Of a DNA stretch of 64,000 nt, positions 1 through 8,396 are shown one piece after another. Numbering within the stretch: the first letter of the stretch is position 1; the number at the start of each line of letters is the position of its first letter. A model generated the notes under the pieces. It did not search any database, was not told where the DNA came from, and saw only the letters and a list, made by a program, of their open reading frames with translations. Origin of the DNA: Fibrella aquatilis. GTDB taxonomy: Bacteria; Bacteroidota; Bacteroidia; Cytophagales; Spirosomataceae. The stretch spans positions 124,001 to 188,000 of the forward strand of contig NZ_JAFMYU010000010.1 in the NCBI RefSeq assembly GCF_017353255.1. Reading direction: 5' to 3'. Both the position numbers and the translations under genes were made by a program.

Positions 1-882
1 GATCTAGGTTTGATGGACCCGCACATCAGCATCGACGGGTCAGACGATGACATCAAACGGTTGGCCGACAAGGTATCGGGCTATGGTCTGGAAATCGGTT
101 CGCTGGTGGCACCCATTTGGGGAAACCCCGCCATGGGTACAGCAGCCGAGCGGGCGCAGTTTGTAGAGATGGTGCGTAAAGCCTGCCATTTCGGGCAACG
201 GCTGCGCGAGTTGGGCGTTCGCCCGGGCGGCGTGGTCAGGATCGACTCGTCCAGCTCGCCGCAGGACTGGGATGCCGACCCGGCCGGTAACACCAAGCTC
301 ATTGCCCAGACCTTCCGCGAAGCCTGCGACGTGGCGGCCGATTACGGCGAAAAGCTGGCCGCCGAGGGTGAAATCTGCTGGGGTGGCATGCAAAGCTGGC
401 GCACCATGATCGACACCCTCGAAGCCGTTGACCGCCCGAACATGGGTTTCCAGGCCGACATGTCACACACGCTCCTCTACACCATGGGCTACAACCGCGA
501 ACAGGACCGGATTCTGCCCGAAAATTACGACTGGCAGGACCGCGCCGTGCTGACTGATGCGCTCAAAACCCTCACCGCCGCCCTACGCCCCTGGACGATT
601 GATTTTCACGTCGCTCAGAACGATGGTACCGTCTTCGGCTCTGGTTCGCATGACAAAACAGGGCGGCACTGTCAGGCGCTCGACCCCAACGGAAAACTCG
701 ACGTGGCCAACGACGCGGGTTACTGGCTCCGCGACGAAAACGGGGTACTCACCAAGGCCTTCCGACACATCTGCTGGGACGGCTGCATGTTTCCCAACGC
801 CGTCATGACCAATCCCCAAACCTGGAACGACATCCTCGCCACCATGCTCAAAGTCAGGGATTTGCATGGGTGGAGGGAATAA
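1..882 (+). CDS. Sugar phosphate isomerase/epimerase, TIM barrel (5' partial)
   Basis: Probably a cytoplasmic sugar isomerase or epimerase of the xylose-isomerase-like TIM-barrel superfamily. The frame is open to the left edge of the window. The first possible internal starts are TTG at 10 and ATG at 13, but the family usually has a strand bearing the first barrel residues before the DPHISIDG segment, so I read this as truncated at the 5' end. Visible signs are the alternating strand/helix pattern, a GxEICWGG segment at about residues 120-128 of the visible part (likely a metal-ligand Glu strand), GFQADMSHTL (Asp and His ligands) and TIDFHVAQNDG (His ligand). It opens a run of plus-strand sugar-processing genes. 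The exact substrate cannot be told. Confidence 0.75.
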   Translation, partial: DLGLMDPHISIDGSDDDIKRLADKVSGYGLEIGSLVAPIWGNPAMGTAAERAQFVEMVRKACHFGQRLRELGVRPGGVVRIDSSSSPQDWDADPAGNTKLIAQTFREACDVAADYGEKLAAEGEICWGGMQSWRTMIDTLEAVDRPNMGFQADMSHTLLYTMGYNREQDRILPENYDWQDRAVLTDALKTLTAALRPWTIDFHVAQNDGTVFGSGSHDKTGRHCQALDPNGKLDVANDAGYWLRDENGVLTKAFRHICWDGCMFPNAVMTNPQTWNDILATMLKVRDLHGWRE

Positions 883-888
883 AAATTA

Positions 889-979
889 GTCATTTGCTGC
901 GCTGTCATTCGGTGGTTCTACAAATGACCGTTGAATGACAGCGTAGCAAATGACCACAGAATGACGCGCAGCAAATGAC
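889..979. repeat. Inverted repeat with third direct copy (GCAAATGAC words)
   Basis: The 22-nt arm at 889-910 pairs with 933-954 with one mismatch. The second arm is repeated almost exactly at 959-979, and a shorter CAAATGAC word lies at 921-928. The element fills the whole gap between the isomerase and the dehydrogenase gene. It may act as a transcript hairpin or be a small mobile palindromic repeat; which one is not decided by the sequence. Confidence 0.8.
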
Positions 980-996
980 CCTTGACTACCATATCT

Positions 997-2154
997 ATGA
1001 AAAAACCAATTCGCATCGGAATGATTGGCACCGGCCTGATGGGGCGGATTCATTCCAACGGCTATAATCAGGTGCCGCATTTTTTTCCTGAACAGGACCA
1101 CACACCCGTGTTGCAGGTGGTGTGTTCGCGCAACGAGGCGGGCGTAAAAGCCTTTGCCGAACAGTGGGGCTACGCCGCCTACGAAACCGACTGGCGGGCG
1201 GTCATTGCCCGCGACGACGTTGACGCCATCGACATCTGCACGCCCAACGACACCCACGCCGAAATCGCCATCGCAGCGGCGGAAGCGGGCAAGATGATCT
1301 TGTGCGAAAAACCCCTTGCTCGTACTGTAGCCGAGGGCATGCGCATGGTCGAGGCGGTGGAAAGAGCAGGCGTGGCCAACACCGTCTGGTATAACTATCG
1401 CCGTGTGCCCGCAGTAACGCTGGCGAAGCAAATCGTCGATTCGGGCAAGCTGGGCAAGATTTTTCACTACCGGGCCAACTTTTTGCAAGATTGGACTATC
1501 AACGCCGACCTTCCGCAGGGTGGAACCGCCCTCTGGCGCCTCGACGCCGACGCGGCCGGTTCGGGCGTGACGGGCGATCTGCTGGCGCACTGCATCGACA
1601 CGGCGATGTGGCTGAATGGCAGCATCGTAGACGTGTCGGCTATGACGGAAACGTTTGTGAAAGAGCGGATGCATCAACTCACCGGCAAAGTGCAGCCCGT
1701 AGGAATCGACGATGCCTGTCTGTTCCATTGCCACTTCGAGAACGGGTCGCTCGGCTTGTTCGAGGCCACTCGTTACGCCCGTGGGCACAAGGCACTCTAC
1801 ACGTTTGAAATCAACGGCGAACACGCGTCTATCCGCTGGGATCTGCACGACATGAACCGGATGGAGTATTTCGACCACAGCGATGAGTCGACGGTGCGCG
1901 GGTGGCGGTCGATCCTGGTGACCGACGGCGATCAGCCCTACATGAACCGCTGGTGGATTCCGGGCACGAGCATTGGCTACGAACACACATTTACGCATCA
2001 GGTAGCCGATTTTATGAAGAGTCTGGACAACGGCACCCCCTGCGCCCCCACCTTCCGCGATGCGCTGGAGACCCAAAAAGTCTGCGAAGCCGTGCTGGAG
2101 TCGGCCCGGTCACGTAGCTGGCAAGACACCGGCGTTACGGCGATGGGCGGGTAA
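997..2154 (+). CDS. Gfo/Idh/MocA family NAD(P)-dependent oxidoreductase
   Basis: Likely oxidises or reduces a sugar or inositol hydroxyl with NAD(P) in the cytoplasm. The 385-residue protein starts at the ATG at 997, which gives the N-terminal strand [12 protein letters not shown], a Rossmann dinucleotide motif, directly after the start; a TTG 15 nt upstream is less likely. CEKPLA near residue 105 is the family EKP motif carrying the catalytic Lys. A C-terminal alpha/beta substrate domain follows. Length is normal for the family. The next gene is ThuA-like, and a Gfo/Idh enzyme beside ThuA recalls the thuAB pair that handles 3-keto-disaccharides; that link is inference. Confidence 0.9.
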   Translation: MKKPIRIGMIGTGLMGRIHSNGYNQVPHFFPEQDHTPVLQVVCSRNEAGVKAFAEQWGYAAYETDWRAVIARDDVDAIDICTPNDTHAEIAIAAAEAGKMILCEKPLARTVAEGMRMVEAVERAGVANTVWYNYRRVPAVTLAKQIVDSGKLGKIFHYRANFLQDWTINADLPQGGTALWRLDADAAGSGVTGDLLAHCIDTAMWLNGSIVDVSAMTETFVKERMHQLTGKVQPVGIDDACLFHCHFENGSLGLFEATRYARGHKALYTFEINGEHASIRWDLHDMNRMEYFDHSDESTVRGWRSILVTDGDQPYMNRWWIPGTSIGYEHTFTHQVADFMKSLDNGTPCAPTFRDALETQKVCEAVLESARSRSWQDTGVTAMGG

Positions 2155-2168
2155 ACGTGAGGATATAC

Positions 2169-2176
2169 TACGTTTG
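2169..2176 (+). promoter_or_regulatory. Candidate Bacteroidota -7 box (TACGTTTG)
   Basis: TACGTTTG matches the TAnnTTTG -7 consensus, 50 nt upstream of the ThuA-like start. No clear TTTG -33 box lies at the expected distance, so this is a half-supported promoter. Confidence 0.4.
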
Positions 2177-2225
2177 TATATAGTAGACTGTAGCGATAAA
2201 AAACAGTAAACACCACTTCACATAG

Positions 2226-3095
2226 ATGATCACAAACCGCCGTTTTTTTCTGCAAACCTTGGCTGCTGCCGCTGTGATGGGTAGTACGTCAGTGCCATCA
2301 ATAGCACAAATCGCCAAAAAACCACTGGTAGTGTTCGTCACCGGCGACCACGAATACAGCGGCGAACTGACCCTGCCCCTGATTGCTGCCGAGTTGGAAA
2401 AAAACTACGGCGTCAGAACGAAGGTGCTAAAAACGGTGCCCGACTATAACGGTGAAAAAGACCTGCCCGGACTGGAAGCCCTGCGCGACGCCGACCTGGC
2501 CGTTTTCTTTCTACGCTGGCGACAATTACCTCAGGATCAACTCGATTATATCGACGCCTATTTGAAATCGGGGAAGCCGGTGATGGGGTTCCGCACCACC
2601 ACCCACGCGTTTAATTACCCCCCCGGCGACCCGCGTGTGCGATGGAATTCGTTTGGTGAGTTTGCCTTTGGTGCGCCGCCGGGTTGGGGCGGCAAGGCGC
2701 AACATACGCACTACGGCCACCAAAGTAGCACCGATGTGACGGTCATTTCCGAAGCGGCCAAAAACCCCATTCTCACAGGCGTTACGCCGTTTCATGCGGC
2801 CTCGTGGCTCTACCGCGTCCTGCCCGACTACCCCGCCAAAGGGGCCGTACCCTTACTGATGGGCAAATCGGTGAATCCTGACAAGGCGGCAATTGACAAC
2901 CCCGTGGCCTGGACCTGGCAAAATGAATGGGGCGGCAAGACGTTCCTGACCACCTTAGGGCACCCCGAAGACTTCCGCCAAGAATCGTTTCAACGGCTTG
3001 TCATCAACGCCATCCACGCCGAATTGGGTACGCCCGTTCCGAAGAAATGGAAAGGCAAAATCGACATTAATGTACCGTATGGGCATCCGAAATGA
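2226..3095 (+). CDS. ThuA-like domain protein, exported
   Basis: A 289-residue protein of the ThuA family, a class I glutamine-amidotransferase-like fold linked in other bacteria to trehalose and keto-sugar use. The N-terminus TNRRFFLQTLAAAAVMG holds twin arginines (R5, R6) before a hydrophobic stretch and an AQIA cleavage-like site. This looks like a Tat signal peptide and predicts a periplasmic location. VVFVTGDHEYSGELTLP at about residues 35-51, the FFLRWRQLP strand, TTTHAF and the late GHPEDF segment fit ThuA-like proteins. It sits between the Gfo/Idh gene and the large SGNH/cytochrome gene, so a role in periplasmic keto-sugar processing is plausible but inferred. Confidence 0.85.
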   Translation: MITNRRFFLQTLAAAAVMGSTSVPSIAQIAKKPLVVFVTGDHEYSGELTLPLIAAELEKNYGVRTKVLKTVPDYNGEKDLPGLEALRDADLAVFFLRWRQLPQDQLDYIDAYLKSGKPVMGFRTTTHAFNYPPGDPRVRWNSFGEFAFGAPPGWGGKAQHTHYGHQSSTDVTVISEAAKNPILTGVTPFHAASWLYRVLPDYPAKGAVPLLMGKSVNPDKAAIDNPVAWTWQNEWGGKTFLTTLGHPEDFRQESFQRLVINAIHAELGTPVPKKWKGKIDINVPYGHPK

Positions 3096-3137
3096 AGAAA
3101 GTTTGCTGTTGTCTGTTTACTGTTGGCTTCGCGCTAT

Positions 3138-3288
3138 GTGCTGTCAGGTTAGGAACCTGACGGAAGCCGGGTCGGAATGCCGCACCACCCCCGACCCGGT
3201 GTAGAATGATGAGCAGAATAAATACATCGGGTCGGGGGTGGTGCGGCATTCCGACCCGGCTTCCGTCAGGTTCCTAACCTGACAGCAC
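3138..3288. repeat. 61-bp perfect inverted repeat
   Basis: Arms 3138-3198 and 3228-3288 are exact reverse complements over 61 bp, with a 29-nt spacer. Each arm contains a smaller palindrome (GTCAGGTT-AGG-AACCTGAC). The right arm ends three bases before the start codon of the next gene. As RNA it would form a very stable hairpin between the ThuA-like and SGNH/cytochrome genes and could insulate or attenuate the latter. Confidence 0.95.
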
Positions 3289-3291
3289 GAC

Positions 3292-6200
3292 ATGAAAAAG
3301 ATATTAATCATTCGCTACCTTTTCGTAGCCACACTATTATTTATAGCAGCAACGGCTTTTCAACTGGCCGACACAACAACTATACCCATAAAAAAGGGTG
3401 AGCATATTGTGTTATTAGGCAATAATCTGGGGTCTCGAATGATGAATTATGATTATTTCGAAACCGAAATGCAGGTCCGTTACCCCGACAGTTTGCTCTA
3501 CATCCGCAACATGTGCGACGGCGGCGATACGCCCGGTTTTCGGCCCAACGCCAACCGAAATCTGCCCTGGGCATTCCCTGGGGCCGAAAAATTCCAGACC
3601 GAATACGCCACCAACTCCAACAGCGAAGGTCACTTTGACACGCCCGACCAATGGCTGACGCACCTGAAAGCCGACGTAATTATTGCCTTTTTCGGGTATA
3701 ACGAATCGTTCCAGGGTAAAGCCGGACTCGCTAATTATAAAGCCGAATTAACCGCGTTTGTTAAATGGACATTAGCGCAAAAATATAATGGCAGTACAGC
3801 GCCCAAATTAGTGCTGGTTTCACCCATTGCATTTGAAGATTTGTCTGCAACCTATGATTTGCCAAATGGACAGAAAGAGAACGAAAATCTTTTCCTGTAC
3901 ACGATGGCTATGCGCGAAGTAGCTGCGCAGAATAATATACTTTTTGTCGATGCATTTTCGCGGTCAAAGGGTTGGTATGCGGGTGGTGGGAAATCTCTTA
4001 CTATTGACGGTTGTCAGCTCAACGAGGCCGGCTATGCCTTGTTTGGTAAGCTGTTAACCGACGAGATTTTTGGCAAAACACCCGCTAAAGCTGAGGCTAA
4101 CCGGAAACTGGTGTACGATGCCGTTATGGAAAAAAACTGGATGTGGCACAACGACATCAAGGTGCCCAACGGCGTACACGTCTACGGGCGACGGTACAAT
4201 CCGTTTGGCCCCGACAACTACCCCGCCGAAATCGAGAAAGTGCGCGAGATGACAGCCGTACGTGACACCGCTATCTGGCTGGCTAACCAGGGCAAAACTA
4301 TGGATGTGGCTGCCGCCGACAAGCACACCCGGACGCTGCCGCCTGTGCAGACAAATTACAACCCCGACAAAAATGGGAGCCTCACCTACCTCAGCGGCGC
4401 CGAGGCCACGAGCAAGCTGAAAATGGCCCCCGGCTATAAAATCGAACTGTTTGCGTCGGAAGAGACGTTTCCCGACCTGGCGAAACCTATGCAGATGTCG
4501 TTCGACAATAAGGGTCGGCTGTGGGTGGCGGTGATGCCCAGTTACCCCCACTACCGCCCCGGCGACGCTAAACCAAACGACAAAATCCTGATCCTGGAAG
4601 ACACCAACAACGACGGCAAGGCCGACAAACAGACCATTTTCGCGCAGGGGCTGCACTTGCCGCTGGGCTTTGAAATCGCCCCCGAAGGCGTCTATGTCTC
4701 GCAGGGAACTAACCTGAAACTGTTTACCGACACCAACGGCGACGACCGCGCCGACAAGAGCGTGATCCTGCTCAGCGGCTTCGACGACCACGACACACAC
4801 CATAACAGCCATGCCTTCTGCGCCGACCCGTCCGGGGCCATTTATTCAGGCGAGGGCGTGTTCTTGCATACCAACGTCGAGACGCCATATGGCCCTGTCC
4901 GGGCTACCAACGGTGGTTTTTACCGTTACAGTCCCCAACTGCACAAGTTGGAACGCACCGCCCAACTCTCTATCCCGAACCCCTGGGGCATTGCGTTCGA
5001 TGATTGGGGGCAGCCGTTTTTCGCCGAAACGTCCAGTCCCGACGTGCGCTGGATGCTGCCCGGCACGGTGCTGCCCCGCTACGGCGAGTTCACGCACAAG
5101 TCGGTGCAGTTGATTGAGAAAGACCATATGGTGCGGCCTACGTCGGGCCTCGAATTTGTGTCGAGCCGCCATTTTCCCGACGAGGTGCAGGGCGATTTCC
5201 TGATCAACAACACCATCGGTTTTCTGGGCACGAAAGAGCATACGTTGACCGACGACGGCACGGGCTACAAGAGCCATCACCGCGCGGACCTGGTGGTGAG
5301 CGACGACCGTAATTTTCGGCCTGTCGATATGGAGTTCGCACCCGACGGATCGCTGTATGTGATCGACTGGCACAACATCCTCATCGGCCACATGCAGCAC
5401 AACGCCCGCGACCCCCTGCGCGACCATTCACACGGGCGCGTGTACCGGATTACGTACCCGGCACGGCCGCTGGTGAAGCCTGCTAACGTGGCCGGGGCTA
5501 GTATTGATGAACTGTTTGAGAACCTGAAACTACCCGAATATCGCACCCGCTACCGCACCCGCCGCGAACTTCGTGGCCGCCCGGCCAATGAGGTGCTGGC
5601 TAAGCTAACCACCTGGACGGCGGGGCTTGACAAGGCCGACTCGCGCTACGAGCATCACCTGCTGGAAGGCCTTTGGGTAAGCTGGGGCCTGAACAAAGTA
5701 GACCAGAATTTACTCCGTAAGCTACTGAAAGCCAACGACTATCACGCCCGCGCCGCCGCCGTAGAGGTGGTGCGGTACACGGGCCATCAAGTGCGTGATC
5801 AGGCTGAATTGCTTATGCAGGCCGCCCGCGACAACAACAGCCGGGTGCGGCTGATGGCCATTGTAGCGGCCTCGTGGATTGGCAAAGAAAAGGGCCTGCC
5901 CATCCTGGCCGAAGCCGCCAGAAAGCCGCTGGACGACTGGATGGTTCACGCCCACGAAACCGCCGTGGCGCACCTGAACAGCGTGGGGGTAAACAAGGTA
6001 AAAGACGATGTGGTGAAGACCAAGCTGAAGGGTGAGGCCCTCGCACTTTTCAACCAAGGCAGTCAGATTTACGCTAAAGAAGGCTACTGTACTACCTGCC
6101 ACCAAACCGACGGTAAAGGGCTTTCGGCGTCGCAGTTTCCGCCGCTGGCGGGCACCAACTGGGTCACGGGTAGCGAAGACCGGCTGATTAAACTCGCCCT

Positions 6201-6450
6201 CAAAGGCCTGATGGGACCTATCGACGTAATGGGCAAATCATACCCCGGTCAGGTACCGATGACGCCCTTCGGTGGGCTGCTGAACGACACCGAGGTGGCC
6301 GCCGTGCTCACCTACGTCCGCAACTCGTTTGGCAATGAGGCCCCACCTATTTCCCCCGCCAAAGTAAAGCTTATCCGCGCCGCTATAGAGCGTAAGAAAG
6401 ATTTTTACTCGCCCACAGCGTTGTTGAAAGAACACCCGATGGAAAAATAA
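3292..6450 (+). CDS. Large SGNH / beta-propeller / HEAT-like / cytochrome c protein (PVC-type)
   Basis: A 1052-residue exported protein. A signal sequence (residues 1-22) is followed by an SGNH-hydrolase-like domain (about 35-265), then a propeller of the membrane-bound dehydrogenase/PVC type (about 380-700, with DTNNDGKADK and DTNGDDRADK calcium-like loops), a helical HEAT-like stretch (about 720-900) and a C-terminal class I cytochrome c. Haem attachment is C933-TT-C936-H937, with VPMTPF offering the distal Met. The SGNH part looks inactive: the usual GDS block reads GNNLGS and the final DxxH-like block reads DGCQLNEAGY with Gln for His. Such proteins probably oxidise a sugar derivative in the periplasm and pass electrons on. 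Neighbouring isomerase genes support a carbohydrate role. Confidence 0.85.
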   Translation: MKKILIIRYLFVATLLFIAATAFQLADTTTIPIKKGEHIVLLGNNLGSRMMNYDYFETEMQVRYPDSLLYIRNMCDGGDTPGFRPNANRNLPWAFPGAEKFQTEYATNSNSEGHFDTPDQWLTHLKADVIIAFFGYNESFQGKAGLANYKAELTAFVKWTLAQKYNGSTAPKLVLVSPIAFEDLSATYDLPNGQKENENLFLYTMAMREVAAQNNILFVDAFSRSKGWYAGGGKSLTIDGCQLNEAGYALFGKLLTDEIFGKTPAKAEANRKLVYDAVMEKNWMWHNDIKVPNGVHVYGRRYNPFGPDNYPAEIEKVREMTAVRDTAIWLANQGKTMDVAAADKHTRTLPPVQTNYNPDKNGSLTYLSGAEATSKLKMAPGYKIELFASEETFPDLAKPMQMSFDNKGRLWVAVMPSYPHYRPGDAKPNDKILILEDTNNDGKADKQTIFAQGLHLPLGFEIAPEGVYVSQGTNLKLFTDTNGDDRADKSVILLSGFDDHDTHHNSHAFCADPSGAIYSGEGVFLHTNVETPYGPVRATNGGFYRYSPQLHKLERTAQLSIPNPWGIAFDDWGQPFFAETSSPDVRWMLPGTVLPRYGEFTHKSVQLIEKDHMVRPTSGLEFVSSRHFPDEVQGDFLINNTIGFLGTKEHTLTDDGTGYKSHHRADLVVSDDRNFRPVDMEFAPDGSLYVIDWHNILIGHMQHNARDPLRDHSHGRVYRITYPARPLVKPANVAGASIDELFENLKLPEYRTRYRTRRELRGRPANEVLAKLTTWTAGLDKADSRYEHHLLEGLWVSWGLNKVDQNLLRKLLKANDYHARAAAVEVVRYTGHQVRDQAELLMQAARDNNSRVRLMAIVAASWIGKEKGLPILAEAARKPLDDWMVHAHETAVAHLNSVGVNKVKDDVVKTKLKGEALALFNQGSQIYAKEGYCTTCHQTDGKGLSASQFPPLAGTNWVTGSEDRLIKLALKGLMGPIDVMGKSYPGQVPMTPFGGLLNDTEVAAVLTYVRNSFGNEAPPISPAKVKLIRAAIERKKDFYSPTALLKEHPMEK

Positions 6451-6453
6451 GTG

Positions 6454-6476
6454 AGCAGTAGACAGTGCCTACTGCT
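6454..6476 (+). terminator. Short hairpin after the cytochrome gene
   Basis: AGCAGTAG (6454-6461) pairs perfectly with CTACTGCT (6469-6476), three bases after the stop codon. There is no good T-run after it, so it may be a weak terminator or another member of the window's repeat-word family. Confidence 0.4.
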
Positions 6477-6496
6477 ACTTCTAATCCCCACAAACT

Positions 6497-7351
6497 ATGC
6501 CTTCCCCCATTGGATTCAATTTATTAGCCTGGTCGGCGCCAATCTCTGAGCAAATGGTGCCTATTGCCGAACGGCTCAAAACCATCGGTTACGACGGTAT
6601 CGAATGCTTTATCGACAACCAGGATGTGGCAGCTTATGGCCGCTTTGGTACTGAACTACAACAACTTGGCCTGCGTAGCACGGGCGTGACGGTGGTAGGC
6701 CCCGATGCTAATCCGGCGAGCGAATCGGCAGCGGTAAGGGCCGCAGCGGTAGACTTTTTGAAGGGCACCATCGACCGCGCGCATGCCATGGGGGCTACCG
6801 TCATTTGCGGACCGATACATTCGGCATTTGCTACGTTCAGCAAGCGTGAACCCCAGCCTGAGGAGTACGCCCACAGCGCCGAAGTGCTCCACACCGTGGG
6901 CGACTATGCCAGGCAGGCCGGTATTGTGCTGGCAGTGGAGGCCCTGAACCGGTTTGAGTGCTACCTCTGCAACACCATGCCTCAGTTGCTTGGCTTGATT
7001 CAACAGGCCGACCACCCCAACGTGAGGGCCATGTTTGATACGCACCACGCCAACATCGAAGAAAAACGCTTCCCTGACGCTATCCGCACTATTGCGCCGG
7101 TGCTGACCCACGTGCATATCAGCGAAAACGACCGCGGTACCCCCGGCGACGGCAACGTGCGCTGGGACGACACCTTTCGCACCCTGGCTGAACTGAACTA
7201 CACAGGCTGGATGACCATCGAAGCCTTCACCCGCAACGACGTCGATTTTGCTAACTCCATCAACGTCTGGCGCGAATATGACGACCCCTGGGCTATTGCC
7301 GAAAAGGGGTTCACATTCATTCGCGATATGCAGGAAGCGCATAAAATATAG
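6497..7351 (+). CDS. D-tagatose/D-psicose 3-epimerase-like sugar isomerase
   Basis: A 284-residue TIM-barrel enzyme that probably epimerises a ketose at C3 using a divalent metal. The ligand set of the ketose 3-epimerase family is visible: E148 in VAVEALNRFE, D181 in MFDTHHANIEE, H207 in HVHISENDRGTPG and E242 in MTIEAF. The HISENDRG block is characteristic of the tagatose/psicose epimerase group. No signal peptide, so cytoplasmic. The ATG at 6497 begins just before the first barrel strand (IGFNLLAW). The actual sugar is not determined; a keto-sugar released by the neighbouring periplasmic proteins would fit. Confidence 0.85.
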   Translation: MPSPIGFNLLAWSAPISEQMVPIAERLKTIGYDGIECFIDNQDVAAYGRFGTELQQLGLRSTGVTVVGPDANPASESAAVRAAAVDFLKGTIDRAHAMGATVICGPIHSAFATFSKREPQPEEYAHSAEVLHTVGDYARQAGIVLAVEALNRFECYLCNTMPQLLGLIQQADHPNVRAMFDTHHANIEEKRFPDAIRTIAPVLTHVHISENDRGTPGDGNVRWDDTFRTLAELNYTGWMTIEAFTRNDVDFANSINVWREYDDPWAIAEKGFTFIRDMQEAHKI

Positions 7352-7376
7352 ACACAAAGGCATGTCAAATACAGAG

Positions 7377-7466
7377 GCACAGAGGATTTACGGATAACAT
7401 GGAGCAGCATACTGACTGTCAACGTCAGCGTAAAAAATCTCCATGCCCTTCGTGAATCCTCCATGC
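7377..7466. repeat. Imperfect 90-nt inverted repeat
   Basis: 7377-7392 pairs with 7451-7466 (13 of 16 bases), and in the same register CATGGAG (7398-7404) pairs with CTCCATG (7439-7445). Built from GGCACAGAGG-like words. It occupies most of the gap between the two isomerase genes. Confidence 0.6.
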
Positions 7467-7497
7467 ACTTGTGCTTGATAGAACCTTTGCCCCCCTT

Positions 7498-8337
7498 ATG
7501 AACATTCCCTTTCGCTTTGGTGCCGAGGCCTATACCTGGTTTATGAACAACAATGGGCAGACCCATGCCAACCGCATGGGCCATATGATCGACGTAACGG
7601 CGCAGGCTGGTTTTGCGGGCATTGAACCCATCTTCAACTGGATGAGCGACCTGCCCGACGCCCAGCGACTAGCCCCGAAACTGGCCGAAAAAAAGGTTGA
7701 ACTGGCCGCCATTGCCCTGGCGCTGGACTGGAACGGCCCCGACGAAACCGATGAAGAACGTATAGCTGCCGATCAGGCCATTGCGTTGCTGAAAGCCTTT
7801 CCGGGGGCGTTGCTCTGCACGGTACAGAAACCTACGGGGCGGCACGACCTGGAAACCCGGCGGCAGAATCTGGTCAGGATCGTGAACCAGGTGTCGCGGC
7901 GGGCGGTCGATCAGGGGGTGCCGTGTACATTCCACCCCAACTCGCCGCATTCGTCGATTACCCGCACAGAAGACGACTACCGGGTTATTCTGGAAAGCCT
8001 CGACGCATCGGTGACGGGCTGGACACCCGACGTGGGGCACCTGATCAACGGCGGCATGGACCCACTCACCAAGATGAAAGAGTACGCCCCGCTCATCAAC
8101 CTGGTACACTTCAAAGACTGGAACGGCAACCCCGAATTTGCCCTCCTGGGCACCGGCAAGGTCGATTTCGTGGGCATTACCAACTGGCTCATTGAGCAGC
8201 AGTATAGCGGCTGGATCATCTGCGAAGACGAAGGTCCCGAAGCCATGGACGACCCCGACGGCGTTACCCTCCACGACGGCCGCTGGGTGTATGATACGCT
8301 GTTGCCTTCGGTGAAAGAGCGAATGCTAAAAGAGTGA
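7498..8337 (+). CDS. Sugar phosphate isomerase/epimerase, IolE-like TIM barrel
   Basis: A 279-residue TIM-barrel protein. The ATG at 7498 is chosen over an upstream GTG because it directly precedes the first strand (FRFGAEAYTWF). Metal-ligand-like residues lie in CTFHPNSPHSS, TPDVGHLINGG, NLVHFKDWNG and IICEDEG, in the order expected for inosose dehydratase and related epimerases. Cytoplasmic. It is the third isomerase of this type in the cluster and differs clearly in sequence from the other two, so it probably acts on a different intermediate. Its last codons overlap a small repeat-word tract. Confidence 0.8.
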   Translation: MNIPFRFGAEAYTWFMNNNGQTHANRMGHMIDVTAQAGFAGIEPIFNWMSDLPDAQRLAPKLAEKKVELAAIALALDWNGPDETDEERIAADQAIALLKAFPGALLCTVQKPTGRHDLETRRQNLVRIVNQVSRRAVDQGVPCTFHPNSPHSSITRTEDDYRVILESLDASVTGWTPDVGHLINGGMDPLTKMKEYAPLINLVHFKDWNGNPEFALLGTGKVDFVGITNWLIEQQYSGWIICEDEGPEAMDDPDGVTLHDGRWVYDTLLPSVKERMLKE

Positions 8338-8396
8338 AAAAGTGTGGTCCGGCACTCTTTCACCTTTCACTCTTTTGCCATTCACTCGTTCACTCT
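8328..8396. repeat. Hairpin plus GTTCACTC-word tract
   Basis: AAAAGAGTGAAA (8328-8339) is the reverse complement of TTTCACTCTTTT (8365-8376). It is followed by CATTCACTCGTTCACTCT right up to the next start codon. The centre carries GGTCCGGC, a motif also seen in the tract at 43942-43992. The left arm includes the end of the upstream gene. Confidence 0.65.

Noticed and set aside
886-2076. 396-codon antisense frame over the Gfo/Idh/MocA gene
   Set aside because: It is the mirror of a well-supported Rossmann enzyme, carries no domain, and is rich in Val, Gly, His and Arg as expected for an antisense shadow in GC-moderate DNA.
8334-8396. Upstream ATG giving a 21-residue longer alpha/beta hydrolase
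   Set aside because: The extra residues translate the repeat tract, overlap the previous gene's end and have no family counterpart.
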